DNA from: Torymus aiolomorphi
Taxonomy: Eukaryota; Arthropoda; Insecta; Hymenoptera; Torymidae
DNA length: 64,000 nt
NCBI GenBank assembly: GCA_036365515.1
Contig: CM070873.1
Coordinates: forward strand, 43,825,157 to 43,889,156
Direction of reading: 5' to 3'
This document shows, one piece after another, positions 48,701 through 62,200 of this stretch. Position 1 is the first letter of the stretch. Each line of letters begins with the position of its first letter. A program made the position numbers and the translations under genes. Under the pieces are notes generated by a model, which was not told the origin of the DNA, made no database searches, and saw only the letters and a list, made by a program, of their open reading frames with translations.

Positions 48701-50297
48701 CGTATCGCATGAACGTAATAACTTAACAATAAGACAGGTACGGACATTAATTAATGAACAAAAGGATGAATGTCAAATATATTGCTGAATCGGACGGAAA
48801 TGGAAAAACGTGAGATCATCGTTAGAAGTCGATTAAATACATGATGATGATGATGATGATAATCCTGTAAGACGCGGAGATGTGACTTTCGTTCTCTGAC
48901 ATATTTAAGCGGCTGGACTGGATGTCTAGATATTCTCCGTCGAAAGAGAATTGACACAGTCCATCTCTTTATATTTATCGGTAGCCGGAAAAGAGACACC
49001 TTTGTTTTTTTTTGTTTTTTTTTTCTCTCTCTCTCAACGATCTATATCCTCGCGCGTGGTGGAAACGCGCGTGCGATCCCGCTGCGCTTGTAACGACCGC
49101 AGCAGCTCTTTGAAACGCTGATTGTCGGTTTTTTTTCTGAAATTTCGTCTCATTAAGTTTGTCGGTTGTCCGTTACCGGTGCAGCGGAATTGCACGCCCA
49201 AAGTGTACGTAGAGCCTGTTCTGCAATCTACTCTAAAACACTTTTTTTTTTAATCATCTGTCTATTCTTGTCGTCTACTTTATGAATGCTCGTAATTTAT
49301 TCACTTCGGTCTCGGGCCGAGACTAAAGAAAGCATTATGTTTTACTTTTTTTTTTTTTCTTCCGTTAATAGCGATCATCTATACCTTATGGTTTCTTTAT
49401 AACTCTCTCTCACTCTCTTTCGAGATAAAAAGATCGACTAGAGTATTTATTGCCTATTTGTGCGCGTTACATGTTATTATTTTTGATTCTTATTAATTTA
49501 CTAAAAAATTCATCGCAAAGTTTATTTATTTATTTATCGTTTAGCGAATTTTCTAAAACTTTTTGTTTTTCTTACATGCTATCTTTAAAAAAGCTCCCTG
49601 AGACTTTTATCAGCATTTGTCTTTTTTTTTATGGACGGATTTTTTTGTTCTTCAGTCAAAGAGATCGTAAAAAGTTTATCAAAGTAATGTACTTATATAA
49701 TGGAGTAACAGGCGAGTATACGATTGCAAATATAATAAAGAGAGTTTGACTAGTATAGTGCCGATTAACCAAGAAGTGACGTAGTGACTACAGGTACATA
49801 ACAAGCTTTTGCTAATCAGAAATGTCCATTATATTTTATCCTATTCTGAAATCGGATGTTGTAATAATCAAACGCCCTTACATTCTTTCGGTACAATCTC
49901 AATATTTCGAATCAAACTGAATTTCAGGGAACATCCGAGCCTACATGTATTACTGACAAACTAACATTTATCGCAATATTTTTTTTTCATTTTTCAAATA
50001 ATTTTTAAAAACTTAAAAAACAAATTCAAACAATCAAAAATCCAACATATAAAACTGCAATCGGCTCCGACGTCCCATCGCCAACCTCTTCCACTCTTAA
50101 AATTGACAAAACTCTCAACCTTCCTCATCCAGTAAATTATTGACTACGAACGCACCAAAAATTCACCTACAATCAACCTAAAAAAACCCATGGCAACTAC
50201 AGTTATGGAATCGCAGGCGCACGTAGTCAACGTCGATAATAGTTGTGCGCGTAATCTCCATCGTCGGCAGTGTTGTTTAACTATACTCCGTCCGCGT
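48701..50297. other. Region downstream of rootletin; probable 3' UTR and intergenic
   Basis: No gene is supported. Short features are a (GAT)n tract near 48842 and T-rich runs. Several TTTATT strings (minus-strand AATAAA), for example near 49505-49530, are possible poly(A) signals for the rootletin transcript, but none can be chosen from sequence alone. Confidence 0.4.
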
Positions 50298-53200
50298 TCA
50301 TTTGATGGTCGAGGGTCCGGGCGATCGTCGGTCCATTAGTAACGACGAGGGCGGCGCTGGTAATGGCAGAGCTAATGATGCCGGTAAGCTCACGCTGCTG
50401 TTCACAGTGTTGTCAAGCTTACGTGCCTCGTGTTCTAACAGGACGGCGTCGAGGGATGGATCTTGTGACACTTTGCGCAATGATTCGCCGAGGGCACGGC
50501 GGATGTGCTGCATCTCGCGGCCTGTGCGGGCGCTTCTGAAATCGTGCGGGTTTTGGTTTATAAAACTTTTTTATGCAGGTTATGAGTTTAAAATTGAAAA
50601 ATTGTAACTTTCTTTTTTTTAGAAAAGTAGAAAAAATATGTTTAGCAAGTATTACCTTGATAACAGATGACTGCGACGCTTCATTTCCCTGGCAAGTTCA
50701 TCGCGCAATGTCTGTATCTGAAAAGAAAAAAAAAAGAAAATGTATTTTTTAGAATATAATTGACTAACTATTTCTATGTAGCTTATGCGAAAGGTATGAT
50801 TTTTCAAAACCAATTTCTTTCATCTATATTTAAATGAATAACACTTTAATTTCTTTACTAGCGGACACGTGTTATTTCGCTATGCGCCACCTACCGGCGC
50901 CCTTCTGTAACTTTGCTTTTTAAACCATTTTCCCATCCTACCCTATACAAAGACCCATACATCCAATTCTTCTTAACATCCACCAACTCATACACATACC
51001 TCGTTATTCAACCGACTGACTTGCTGCCTATGGCTCTGCTCGCGCGCCTCGAGCAGCTTCTCCGCCTGCAGCTGCGCGGCCCTGTACCTCTCGACCTCAG
51101 AACTGCGTTCCCTCATCGAGTCCATCATCGAGTGTGAGTGCGACAGAGTCATCTGCGACTTCATCCGTACGATCTCCGCTTCCTTCTCCGCCAGCTGGCA
51201 CTCCAATCGGCGCACCTTCAGCCTGAAGTCGCGGTTCTCCTGCTCGAGCTGCTCCAGGCTGAAGCTCGAGCCGAGGAGCTCGCCGTGCGCCTTCTCCTGA
51301 CGCTCGTAGCTCTTGCTCCTGATGTTGCTCGAGCGCGCCGACGAGAGTTGACGCTCGAGATTGCGTTTATCGTTTTCTGTTGCTTTGAGCTGTCATGGGG
51401 AAATGAAAATAGATAATGTTCCAAAAGCGTTGTATGAATGTTAAAGTACTTACCAGGAGAGTGTCAGGGATTCGGATCACGGATTCACCTCAAACTTTAG
51501 GATATGTTTTTAGACGTAGAAACATGAAGAAAGCTGCAATGTTAGACCTTAACGCTCCAAAAAACTCAAGTTATGGACATTACCTATTTGCTTTATTTTA
51601 AAAAAATCTTTTTAAAAAGCCTCTTTTTAGAACCGTAACCATGTAATCTTGCAAAGTCTTAAATACCATTTCAAGTAAAGAAAATAAAACTAGAAAAAAC
51701 TTTAATTTGTTTTTTTCGGAATTAAAAAATATTGATTCGTTCCAAAGTTATGAAAGTTTAAAATTGAGCAACGAAAATCCGCCAAAATATGCATGAATTC
51801 AAACAGCGAATTTTAGGCATTTAGCAGTGCATTTTTATTGATCAAATTTAAACTTTTATAACTTCGGAGCGAATCAATATTTTTCAATCCCGAAAAAAGC
51901 AAATTAAAGACCGTTTTCTCTAGTTTTATTTTCTTTTCTTGAAATAATTGTTAAGACTTTACTAGAGTAAATGGTTACCCTGGTAAAAATAGTGAGTCCA
52001 AAATCGAGCCCGATTTCGGGCTCGAATCGAGACCTCTCCCAATTCTGCTCGATTTCTGCTCGATTTTGCTCAATTTCGAGACCTTTCTATAAGTTCGATT
52101 TCGGGCACGATTTCGGCTCGATTTCACATTTTCGGGCTTAATTTCGAGTACATTTTCGAGCTTGATTTCGGGCAGATTATCGAACACATTTGCGGGTACA
52201 TTTTCGAGCACGTTTTCGAGCTCGATTTCGGGTACCTTATTGAGCATATTTTCGGGGACATTTACGAGTACGTTTTCGAGCTCGAGTTTGGGCACCTTAT
52301 CAAGCATGTTTTGGGGGACAGTTTCTAGTACGTTTTCGAGCTCGATTTCGGGCTCTTTATCGAGCCCATTTTCGGAGACATTTTTGAGGACGTTTTCGAT
52401 CTCGAAAACGTGCTTGAAATTAGGCCCGAAAATGTAAAATCGAGCCGAAATTGAGCTCGGAAATGTCTCCGAAAATGAGCTCGATAAGGTGCCCGAAATC
52501 CGGCTCGAAAACGTACTCGAAATTAAGCCCGAAAAGGTGAAATCGAACCAAAATCGATCCCGAAATCGGGCTTATAGAAAGGTCTCGAAATCGAGTAAAA
52601 TCGAGGAGAAATCGAGCAGAATCGGGACAGCTCGGATTTCGGACTTGCTATTTTTAAGGACGTTCTCCGAGCAAACGATTTTCTTGTGATTTTCCTGAAA
52701 CTTGCAGAGAACGTTTGATTTTGTGTGCTTAGTGCATGCTTGAAAGCCCCACGTTCATAGCGGTATTCAAAATAGAAATATTTAACTTCAAAGTTTTTGT
52801 GTTAACACGGGATCCCTATCTAAGCTAGTTTTAAAATTACATTTTAATTTACTATAAAAAAAGTTTTCTTTGTGCTTCTTTTTCAACCGTAAGCCATAAA
52901 ACTAGAAATCGAAAGGAATGATATGGTATAATTTTCAATATAGCAAGCGATATTAATTTCAGAGATATAGCAACGTAAACGAAAACTCCCATGTTATTTG
53001 TATATATCTATATATAGTCACCCTATGTAAGTGCTATTTATTTAAATATCATATTGACACCTTTTATCTTACACTGACATTTTTTTTAAATTTTTGGAGT
53101 AATGTATAGAGACTCATGAAGGGTTTTTATTGTAAATAATATTTTTAAATCACAATTTTCGCGATATTAATGAATTTGAGTCGGAGAACGTCCTTAACAG

Positions 53201-56200
53201 GGTACTGTTTTGAGAAAAGACTTTTTAAAAAGATTTTTTCTAAATAAAGCAAAAAATGCCCATAAGTTGAGTTTTTTGGAACGTTAGGGTCTAATATGGC
53301 AGCTTTCTTCATGTTCCTACGTACGTCCAAAAACATATCCTAACATTTCAGCCGAATCCGTGATCTGGATCCCTGACACTCTCCTGGTTAGTACATTTTT
53401 TAAAGTTGATGCGGAACATCTTGGCACGTTTTTATGATACATAGGATGGCATATTTTAATACTGATTTGTTGTATACAATATCTTAAAAAATTCAAGGTA
53501 GTTATGTATCCTAAGAATACAGACCTTGTAGAAAATAATTTTTATTTTACATATCACCTAAGCGCAAAAATGCTGTGCGTCCACTTTTTGAATTTTTTGA
53601 GTTGCTGGAAAAAAATTGTTAATTGAGAATATAGTCTTCAATATTACAGTGTTACATTAACGTCAAATGACGCTATAATATATATTTTTTGCTTCCTATA
53701 TTTTTATTTAATGTAGTTAGTTAATATACCTTACAAAAAACTTGTTTTGTTGATATCTTGAAATGAGAAAAAGGCATACAACGTTGTGGCGCTTAGGTCA
53801 CGATATATAAGATCAGATAATTTGAGGGATAATAAGTATATGTTGAAAGGTGTGAAGTTAATGAACTGAAAAAAAAATGTTGAAACCCAAAATTATATAA
53901 TTGCAAATGCAGATATTGTTCATAAAGGAAATAGTCATACAAAATATCTATATTTTTTTTATTTTTTATTTAATTTGAATGTACAAAAGCTTATCTTGTT
54001 CCTTGAACAATTATCTAGAGATCCATCGTTGAAAGATTTTAAAATAATTAATCTGCATTTAAATTATGTCAGATAACATACCAAAATAAACGGCAAGTGT
54101 TTCAAAATCGTATAAATACATAGAACCTACCAAAAATAATCTTCAACTAAAATATTATTACTATTCATAACATTCCGAAGAAATCCAACGGCATCCCAAC
54201 ATCCCGTTTACACTGTACACTGTTAAAAATGTTCTGAAATTTAAGATAAATTCTGTAATAAAACTTCAAAATTTTTATTAAATTTCAGTTAAATTTAACT
54301 GAAACTTCAAAAGTTTTATTAAATTTAACTAAAATTTAACAAAAAAACTTGAACATTTTTAACAGTGTACCAAAGGCCCACATTCAACTCGTCACCTTAT
54401 TTCAAACCAATTAAACAACCTTCGCTGCCATACAACGTTCTCTCACATAGCGATTCCCCCGATCATCTTACGCAATAACCTCTCCCCCGAAAAACCAGCG
54501 CACCTTGTCCTGCAGCACGTCGACCTTGCCCTTGAGCTCGCTGCGCTCGCGCTGCGCCGTCTGCAGCTGCCTCAGCAGCTCCTCGTCCTTGTTGCTGCCT
54601 CCGCTCGTCGCGTCGCGCGGCCAATTGCTGGACATGCGTATCTGTGCCTCGAGGCCGGAGCGCAGCACCTCGCTGTTGGCCACCTCGTTCTGAAGTCGAA
54701 TGTTCTGATCGCCGAGCATCTGGTTGGCGTGGCGCAGCTCGTTCAGGCTCTGCTGCAGGTTCTCGTGGCGCTCGATCAGCACGCGCCGGTCGCTCTCCGC
54801 GTTCGATAGCTGCTTTTGGAGCTGAAATGGTTTAGAGGGAGTTTGTAATGGGGAAATAGGAGTGGGGTATTGCTAAAAAAAGGCGTTTAGATGAGGTGAA
54901 TATCGAACAGATATCCGGCATTTGGCTAGAGTTTTCGGGCTTAGACAGGGGACTTATGGGAGTCTTAGAGGTATACCTTCGAGGCCGAAATCAGCTAAAA
55001 AAATGTTTTAAAATAATAGTACATTATATAACAAGGGACTAAAGTCGCAGATTATTCCCGCGGATGAGTTCACTGCCCGAGCGAAGCGAGGGCGACAAAT
55101 GCGCGGGTTCGCACAACCCACTATATTCACGAGTGAAATATACGACCTTTTAAGACAACTATCATAAAGTTCGTACTCGTTTCCCACTGAAAAGGGAAAA
55201 AAGGCTGCATATTGATTCCCCAACTTCACTCTCGTTTCCAGCGCAACGCACTGTTTGTGCCTGAGCCGAAGGCAAACGCACATGTGCGTGGCGCTAGGAA
55301 CTAGAGTGGGGGTAGGGAATGAACGTAGCACTTTTTTCCCACTTCGACGGGAATAAAGTACGAACTTTATGATGGGGTGTGTTAAAAAATTATTTATATA
55401 TACTTACTAATTATGTACTAAAAGTAGGCATAATTTCTGATAAAATTGACCAAGACATAATCTCTAAACCTATTTTACTTAGAGATATTGCATTTCTAAG
55501 ATTTTGGCTTTGTTGTAACTTTCTGAAGCAAATGTTTCATGGATTTTCATGGGAAATTTTTTAATCATTTTTTTGAGTAACCAATTTTTAAAAAATCACA
55601 AAAAATCACAAAAACTCTAAAAATTTAGCAATTGAAAGAGGTTTTTAATTAAAAAAATTACTTAATCAAAAAATTTTAATATATGCAACTCTTCGGCCCA
55701 TAACTGCATGAATTTCAAGTAATTTAGGCCCTGTCGTATGAAAATTCATGAAATATTGGCTTCAGAAAGTTACAACAAAGCCAAAATCGTAGAAATGCAA
55801 TACCTCTGAATAAAATAGGTCTTGATTGATTTTATCAGAAATGATGCCTACTTTTAATATATAATTAGTGTATATAAATAATTTTATTTTAAAATATTTT
55901 TTAGGTGATTTTGTCCTCGAAGGTTTATACCTAAGACCTCCTTAATATGAGGTTTTTTTGAAAATGCTCGAGTTTCGTGCTCTCACGGCTACTCAAGGTA
56001 TCGGATTTCGCTCACAAGTTTTTTCGGATATTTACCTTGGATACTTCCCTTTTTCTTTACTTACCTTATCTTAGCTCTAAAAATTGTAAAATAATCCTTC
56101 AGCAGGTCGATGCGCGTTTTAACAGCTGCGACTTTGTGAGGAGTACCAAAACTTGTTTTCAAATCATTTAAATTGCTCATAATCTAAATTTCATTACATA

Positions 56201-59200
56201 CTTTGCGAGCAGTGCTTCGTAGATGACCTTTATCATAATTTGCAATTATTTTATTATTTGCAGAAGAAGTATTTTGCAGCAGTAAGCTTCTACCTTTGAT
56301 AATGCGTGAATTAATGATTAATTTTTAGTTTTATTTAAATTAAATATTATGTGGATAGACTTTATTTGACTAGATTTCTTTAAAAAAATGAATAAATAAA
56401 ATGAAAATTATTAAATTTATTTCACGCGAAAAAATTTTGTGGTTAAAATTATACTATACTTGATACAGTAAAAGTAAGTCAGACTCATACTCTCATGAAA
56501 ATGACTACGATTTATAATGAAAATTTCTATTAGTTTGTAATTTTTATTACAAAAATTTTTTTTTCTGTATAATAAAGCCTCTATTTGAGTAATATAAAAA
56601 ATATAATAATAATTATTTAAATATTTATTATATAATTTAGCAGTGAACAAATTTTTAAGTGCGTTGTTGATAAAGATATATTTTTAAAACTGTATAGAAT
56701 AACACTGACTGGGAAAGCTGACCATAATGAAAGTAGAAGTGGCAGGTATGAAGGGTTTCACATACAAGGGGTTCTTGAATTCAGATGAAGCTCGGAGGTA
56801 AGCTCAGGGAAAATCTCTTCTCACATTTTGACTTGCCTACATGAAGAAAAACCTTTTTTCTATTTTTTTTTTTTTTTTTAGTTTTTTTTTGTTTTAATTT
56901 TCTTAATCATTCAAAGTTATAAGCAAAAACTCATTTTAACGATAAAAGTCTGGATATTAGTATAAAATCTCCCTATCCATTTTTTTTTTATATTGAAAAC
57001 TTTCGCTCTATTCGAGTAATGATTCATTCGATCCGAATACGTTTCAAATTTCATCAAAAATTTGTCCACAACCCAACAACCCTGCATTTCAGAACCGCAC
57101 TCTCTCACCTGCTTCATTTTATCAATATCGCTCTGCGAGTGGGCGTTTATCTCCATGAGGCACCTGTTCAAGTGATTGATCTCGCTCTTCATTTCGCTCT
57201 CCGTCGTCGCTGCCTTCTCGAGCGAGTGATTCATCTGGTCGATCGTACCCTTCAGCGAGATGCAGCGCTCCTCGAGACTCGCTATCGTGCGTGCTTGACA
57301 TTCGCAGCGTTCTTGCAATTTCTGCGTTAACCGCAATGGCGATTAATTGTAGTGAATTCTTTTGCTATACGCGAATTGCGTGATTAATAAATCTCACCTG
57401 AATGTTGGCGTCTTTCTCTGCAATGATCATTTGCAATCTTTGGAGATCACCTTCGAGGGACATTCGCACGACCTCCATCTGCGTGCATCGGTTCTCGAGT
57501 TTGCTCAGATCCTCCTTCATCATTCGTTTCTCGTTCTCGAGCTTGTTGATGGCTTGTCGCATTTTTTCTATTTTGTCCTATATCAAACGTTAGAATTAAT
57601 TTATAAAATCTAGTGTTTTATAGAGAACTTATATATGAATGAATTTATATAATGCTAGAAACGTACTTCATGCAATATCTTCTCTTCGCACCCAGTGGTA
57701 AGTGCGGTTTCAAGATGAAGCACCTTTTCTCTAAGTCGTTCGCATTCGACGATCTTCTCGTCCAATTTCTCCGTCTTCACGTAAAAATTATAGTGTTAAC
57801 ATTGTATTTAAGAAACACAGCAGGTTTTTAAATTTAATAGAACAAATATTTATGTTGAATACCTGTCCTTGTGAAATTGTCTGATTCTGTAAGAACTTTG
57901 ATTCAAGAGCATTTTTCTCATCTTGTAGGTTTCTAATATTGGCCGTCAAAATATTCAGCTTAGTGTCGATTTTGCTTTGGTTTTCTTGAGCTTCGATCAA
58001 TTGTTTCTTCGTACTGTTCAATTCTGTTTTACAGTCATCCTAAAAATCACATCGTTTAAATCAACTCGCATTGTAAATTATATTGACAAATTGTAACTAT
58101 TTGATAATTCAACACCCACTCTTTCCCGTTCTATTTGTGCGACTTGTCGCATAAGTGACTTAACACCTCTTCTCACTAATTCTGGATCAATGTCCAAGAT
58201 GACCTCGCGACTTCCCTCGGGGTGCTCTTGCACTGGAAAAAAAATGTTCGTGTCAAAGTAGCTCATAGAATATTAGGTAATTACGTAAATATATCATAGA
58301 TTTGGTTTTTGAATATTTTTCAATTTTAAGTTCTTTGTTATTTTATAACTATATTATTAAGAAGTAAGCTTAACGAAGTAAATCTTTATAATATTCTGGG
58401 ATTTAAAAAAATCAAATGATATATTTCATTATAAAGTATTATTTAAATAGTAAAAATGATATAACATGTACAAGTGGCTTTTAAAAGTGATAATGACGAT
58501 TCATCTGAATCATTTCGATTAATGAATCATGTGAAACATCATCACTTAATCAGATGAAAGCATAATGTTATTCAGTCATCTGACAAATCACCTGCCTCTT
58601 TCAGCATCAACATCCCTACAAAATTATCTTAGGTGAGATCTCAGGTAAAATCTCACGCTAAAATCTCACCTGAGATTCTGCTCCAGAAGCCGCAGAAAAC
58701 GTAAAATCAATTATTAAATTAATTATTAATTTTTAAATTAATTATGTAACTTAAAAATCAGTTTCTTCAGGTTTGGAAATCGCCTGTTAGGATGCCCCCC
58801 CCCCCCCAGGTGAACACAAAAATACATGTTTCGAAGCACCTTACACAATTTTTGAGGTGACTTCTCAGGTGAGATATCAGGTGAGATCTCAGGTGAAATC
58901 TCATGTGCCAATTTTCAAAAATTGAAAAACTGTAAAATACTTCTAAATATGTATTTTTGAGCTTAATTGGAGGAGGGGGGGGGGGGTAAAACATCCTAAG
59001 AGTCAATTTCCAATACTGAAGAAACTGATTTTTAATTTACGAAAGTTTTCTTCAGCATCTGCAGCAGAATCTCAGGTGAGATTTTGACGTAAGATTTTAC
59101 CTGAGATCTCACCTGAGAAGTCACCTGAGATCTCACCCCTGAGATTTTTCAAGGAATGCCTTACTAAAAATTAAAAAAAACTGCCAACCTTAAAAACCTA

Positions 59201-62200
59201 AAATGAAGAATCAAACAAAGAAATCTCACTTCGAACAGGACTGTAACGCCTGGACGGACTTGACGGCTTGAACGGCATGCTGAAACTTCCATCCAGCTGA
59301 ATCCCAGCGATGCGCCTCAGAATCAGCACGACACTGCTCAGCTTCTGCTCGATCTCCTTCTTCTGGGCCTCCATCTGCGACAGCTGACAGTCGAGGGCAC
59401 GTACTCGACCCTCGGATCCGCCCAGTATGGCCTTCAACTCCTGCAGCTGCTGTTTCGCGTCCTCCAGGCATACCTCGAAGTTGTGCTTTTGGTCCTCGAG
59501 GGCACGCTCGCGACAACGTGCTTCTTCCAGACGCGCCAGAAGCTCTTGTTCGCGAACCCGGAAACGCTCATCTTCCTCGTCGGCGCGTGTGCGCATCTTA
59601 CCCATCTCGACGCGCGTCATCTCCAGGTTGTTCTCCAGCTCGATATTCTGCAAAGAAAGTGAGGTAGTCGCGGTTAAAAATTTTTAAAGAAAAATAGCCT
59701 TTTTCAATAGGAGGTAAAGGGTTTTTTTAACTACTTTGACATCTTGTCGCATAAATATATAAATTTCAATTATCTGTATATTTTTAATTTTTGTTCATTT
59801 TAAAAATATGTGACTCTTATTATATTGAACATTTTTTATTTTTTATTACCTGCTTCCTCGTTTGATGTAGTTGCAGCTGAATACGCTCTCGCTCCTCGAC
59901 CTCGTTAGCGAGTCTTGCTTGCAACTCCTTCTCACCAGTTTGCATCTGAGTATTGGCATTCTGCGATTTATCAAATTCCTCCTGAGTTAGTCTCAATTGC
60001 TGTTGTATTTGTATGATTTCGCGTTCCGTTTCTCGCAGGTTGTTCTGCAGGCGACTTCGGTCATTCTCCAATGACGTCTTTGCATCTTCCAATCCTAAAA
60101 ACACAAACAAAATGGTTATGATAACTGTACGATTGGAATATTTCTAATTATTACGTACCAGCTATCTTTTGGTACACTTCTTCCAAAGTGCGAGCCTGTT
60201 CCCTCTTATCACCTTCGACCTGTTTTATGCGGCCTCTCAGTTCTTCGTTGGTACTATGATATTTTTCTTTCTCGTAATTTGATTCCGTCAATTGCCGTCG
60301 AACATCGAAAAGCTCTTTTCTTGAGTTTTCAATCGTCACTTCGGCTAAAAAAATTTGATAATATTACATTAAACTTCTTCTTATTTCAAATAGTTTAGAC
60401 AATTACCTTCTTTCAGTTTTCGGTTAGTTTCCTGTAGTTGATTATGAAGCTCGTCTATTTTGTCCTCCGACATTTGCAGCTGAACTTGCAGCTCATCAAT
60501 TTCCTTTACTCCGTTCTCCCTTTCATTTTGAAGTTCTTCTATCTTCAGCTCTAGCTTCAACTTTTCTTCGTCCGCTTTGAGTTTCGATTCATCCAACTTG
60601 TTTTTCAATCGATTTAGCTCATCTCGTAATTTATTTGTAGTGTTTCGATCCTGTTCGGCAAGAGTCATGGATTCTCTTCGCAACCTATCCAAGCTTCCTT
60701 TTTCCTCGTCTAACTCCCTCGCAAGACATTGCAGTTTTTCGATGAGGACTTGTTGGTCTTGGTGAGCTAGAGAATTCATTAATTAATAAAACTCATTGGC
60801 TTTAAATATACAATTCTACTGATGGTTTATGTCCTACCGATCAACAGTGCCTGTTGTTTGTCATTTTCAGCTCTCAAGAGAACTTCCTCATGCTGCTGGC
60901 ACAGATTGTCAATGTAATTCTGTAACTGCTCTATTCTCTGATTCAATTGCGATATATCGGAATCTTTCTCGTTGTTCAATTGGGCCAAATTCTGCTGCAA
61001 CTTTTTCTCTAACGAAACTTTCGTATGTTCCTAAAACCCCCCAAAAAAATTAACAAAACTTTCTTCTCCAACACCTTATATATTCATCAGTTACCAACAC
61101 CTACCTTTTCTTCGTTCAACTTCTTAATAGCATCATCGCTCTGCCTCTTAATATTCATGATGATCGTTTGGAATTCTGTCTCCTGCTTCTCACCCATCTG
61201 CGTGAAGTTCTGCTTAATATCTCTTGCGTGCTTCTCGCTGTTCTCCAGTTCTTTTGTCAACCGCTGAATTTCGCCTTTGAGACTCTCCTGCTTTATTAGC
61301 AGCTCCTGCTGGTCCTTTTCCAACTGGTTTTTCTTCACAACGGTACCTTCAAGGTTGCTCTGCGTGTCAAAGAGGGTGGCCTCCAGTGTCTCTTTCTCAC
61401 TGCGCATGGAGGCGAGCATCTCCTGGTACCTTTGGATCTCTTTCTCGCTCGTTTCTAGCAGCACCTACGAGATAAAAACCGAAGAACAATGAATAAATGA
61501 ACAATAAAACGAAGCATGATAAAACGATTTATACCTGTTTCTCCTCGCTATCCTTGACAAGATCTTCCAGATTCCTATTCAGCCTGTCTTTGGTCTCAGA
61601 TGCCTGCTTGCACCGCTGCTTCAATCTCAGGTGTTCTTCGTTCAGCGTCTCCTTCTTCCTTGCAAGAATTGACAGCTGATTACTGAGATCGCCTCGCTCA
61701 CGGGTCACCTGTGCTAACTCCATCTCGACCTTCTCTTTTTCCATCTCAAGGAATTTCATCTTCTCATGGAGCGTCACCTTTTCCGACTCAAGATCTAACC
61801 TCGTCTGCTCGGCTTGCAGTAGCTCCTTGCGTAGCGAGCCCAGGTCGTTCTGCTGGTCCGAGCATTGGCTGGCTAGCTGATTCTTCTCCTCGTTGACTTT
61901 CTTCAGTTCATCCTGGAGTCTGGCCAAGTCCTGCTCGTGACTCAGACACACGGTTTGGATTTTGGATAGTACCTCCTCCAAGTCGGATTTGTCTAGAAGT
62001 ACGCGTTCTAGGTCTAGTTCCAGGTCTCCCTTGCCCTTCTCCACCTGGGACATGTAGTTGTCTGACTCGAGTTTCTGCTGTTCTAAAACATCTCTCGCCA
62101 ACTGTGCACGATTGAGCTCTTCGCGTAGACTTAGCACTTCTTCTCTGAGTTTGCTCGACCGTTCTTCCTCGATGCGCAGACTCGTTTCGCGTAGCTCGCA

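Noticed and set aside
51975..52437. Frame with an ENVLE-type 20-residue repeat and its antisense partner
   Set aside because: It comes from a 60-bp minisatellite inside a transposon in an intron. Both strands are open simply because the unit length is divisible by three.
54505..54835. Plus-strand frames opposite rootletin exons, such as 54505-54835, 59427-59687 and 63452-63951
   Set aside because: They are shadows of well-supported minus-strand coding exons.
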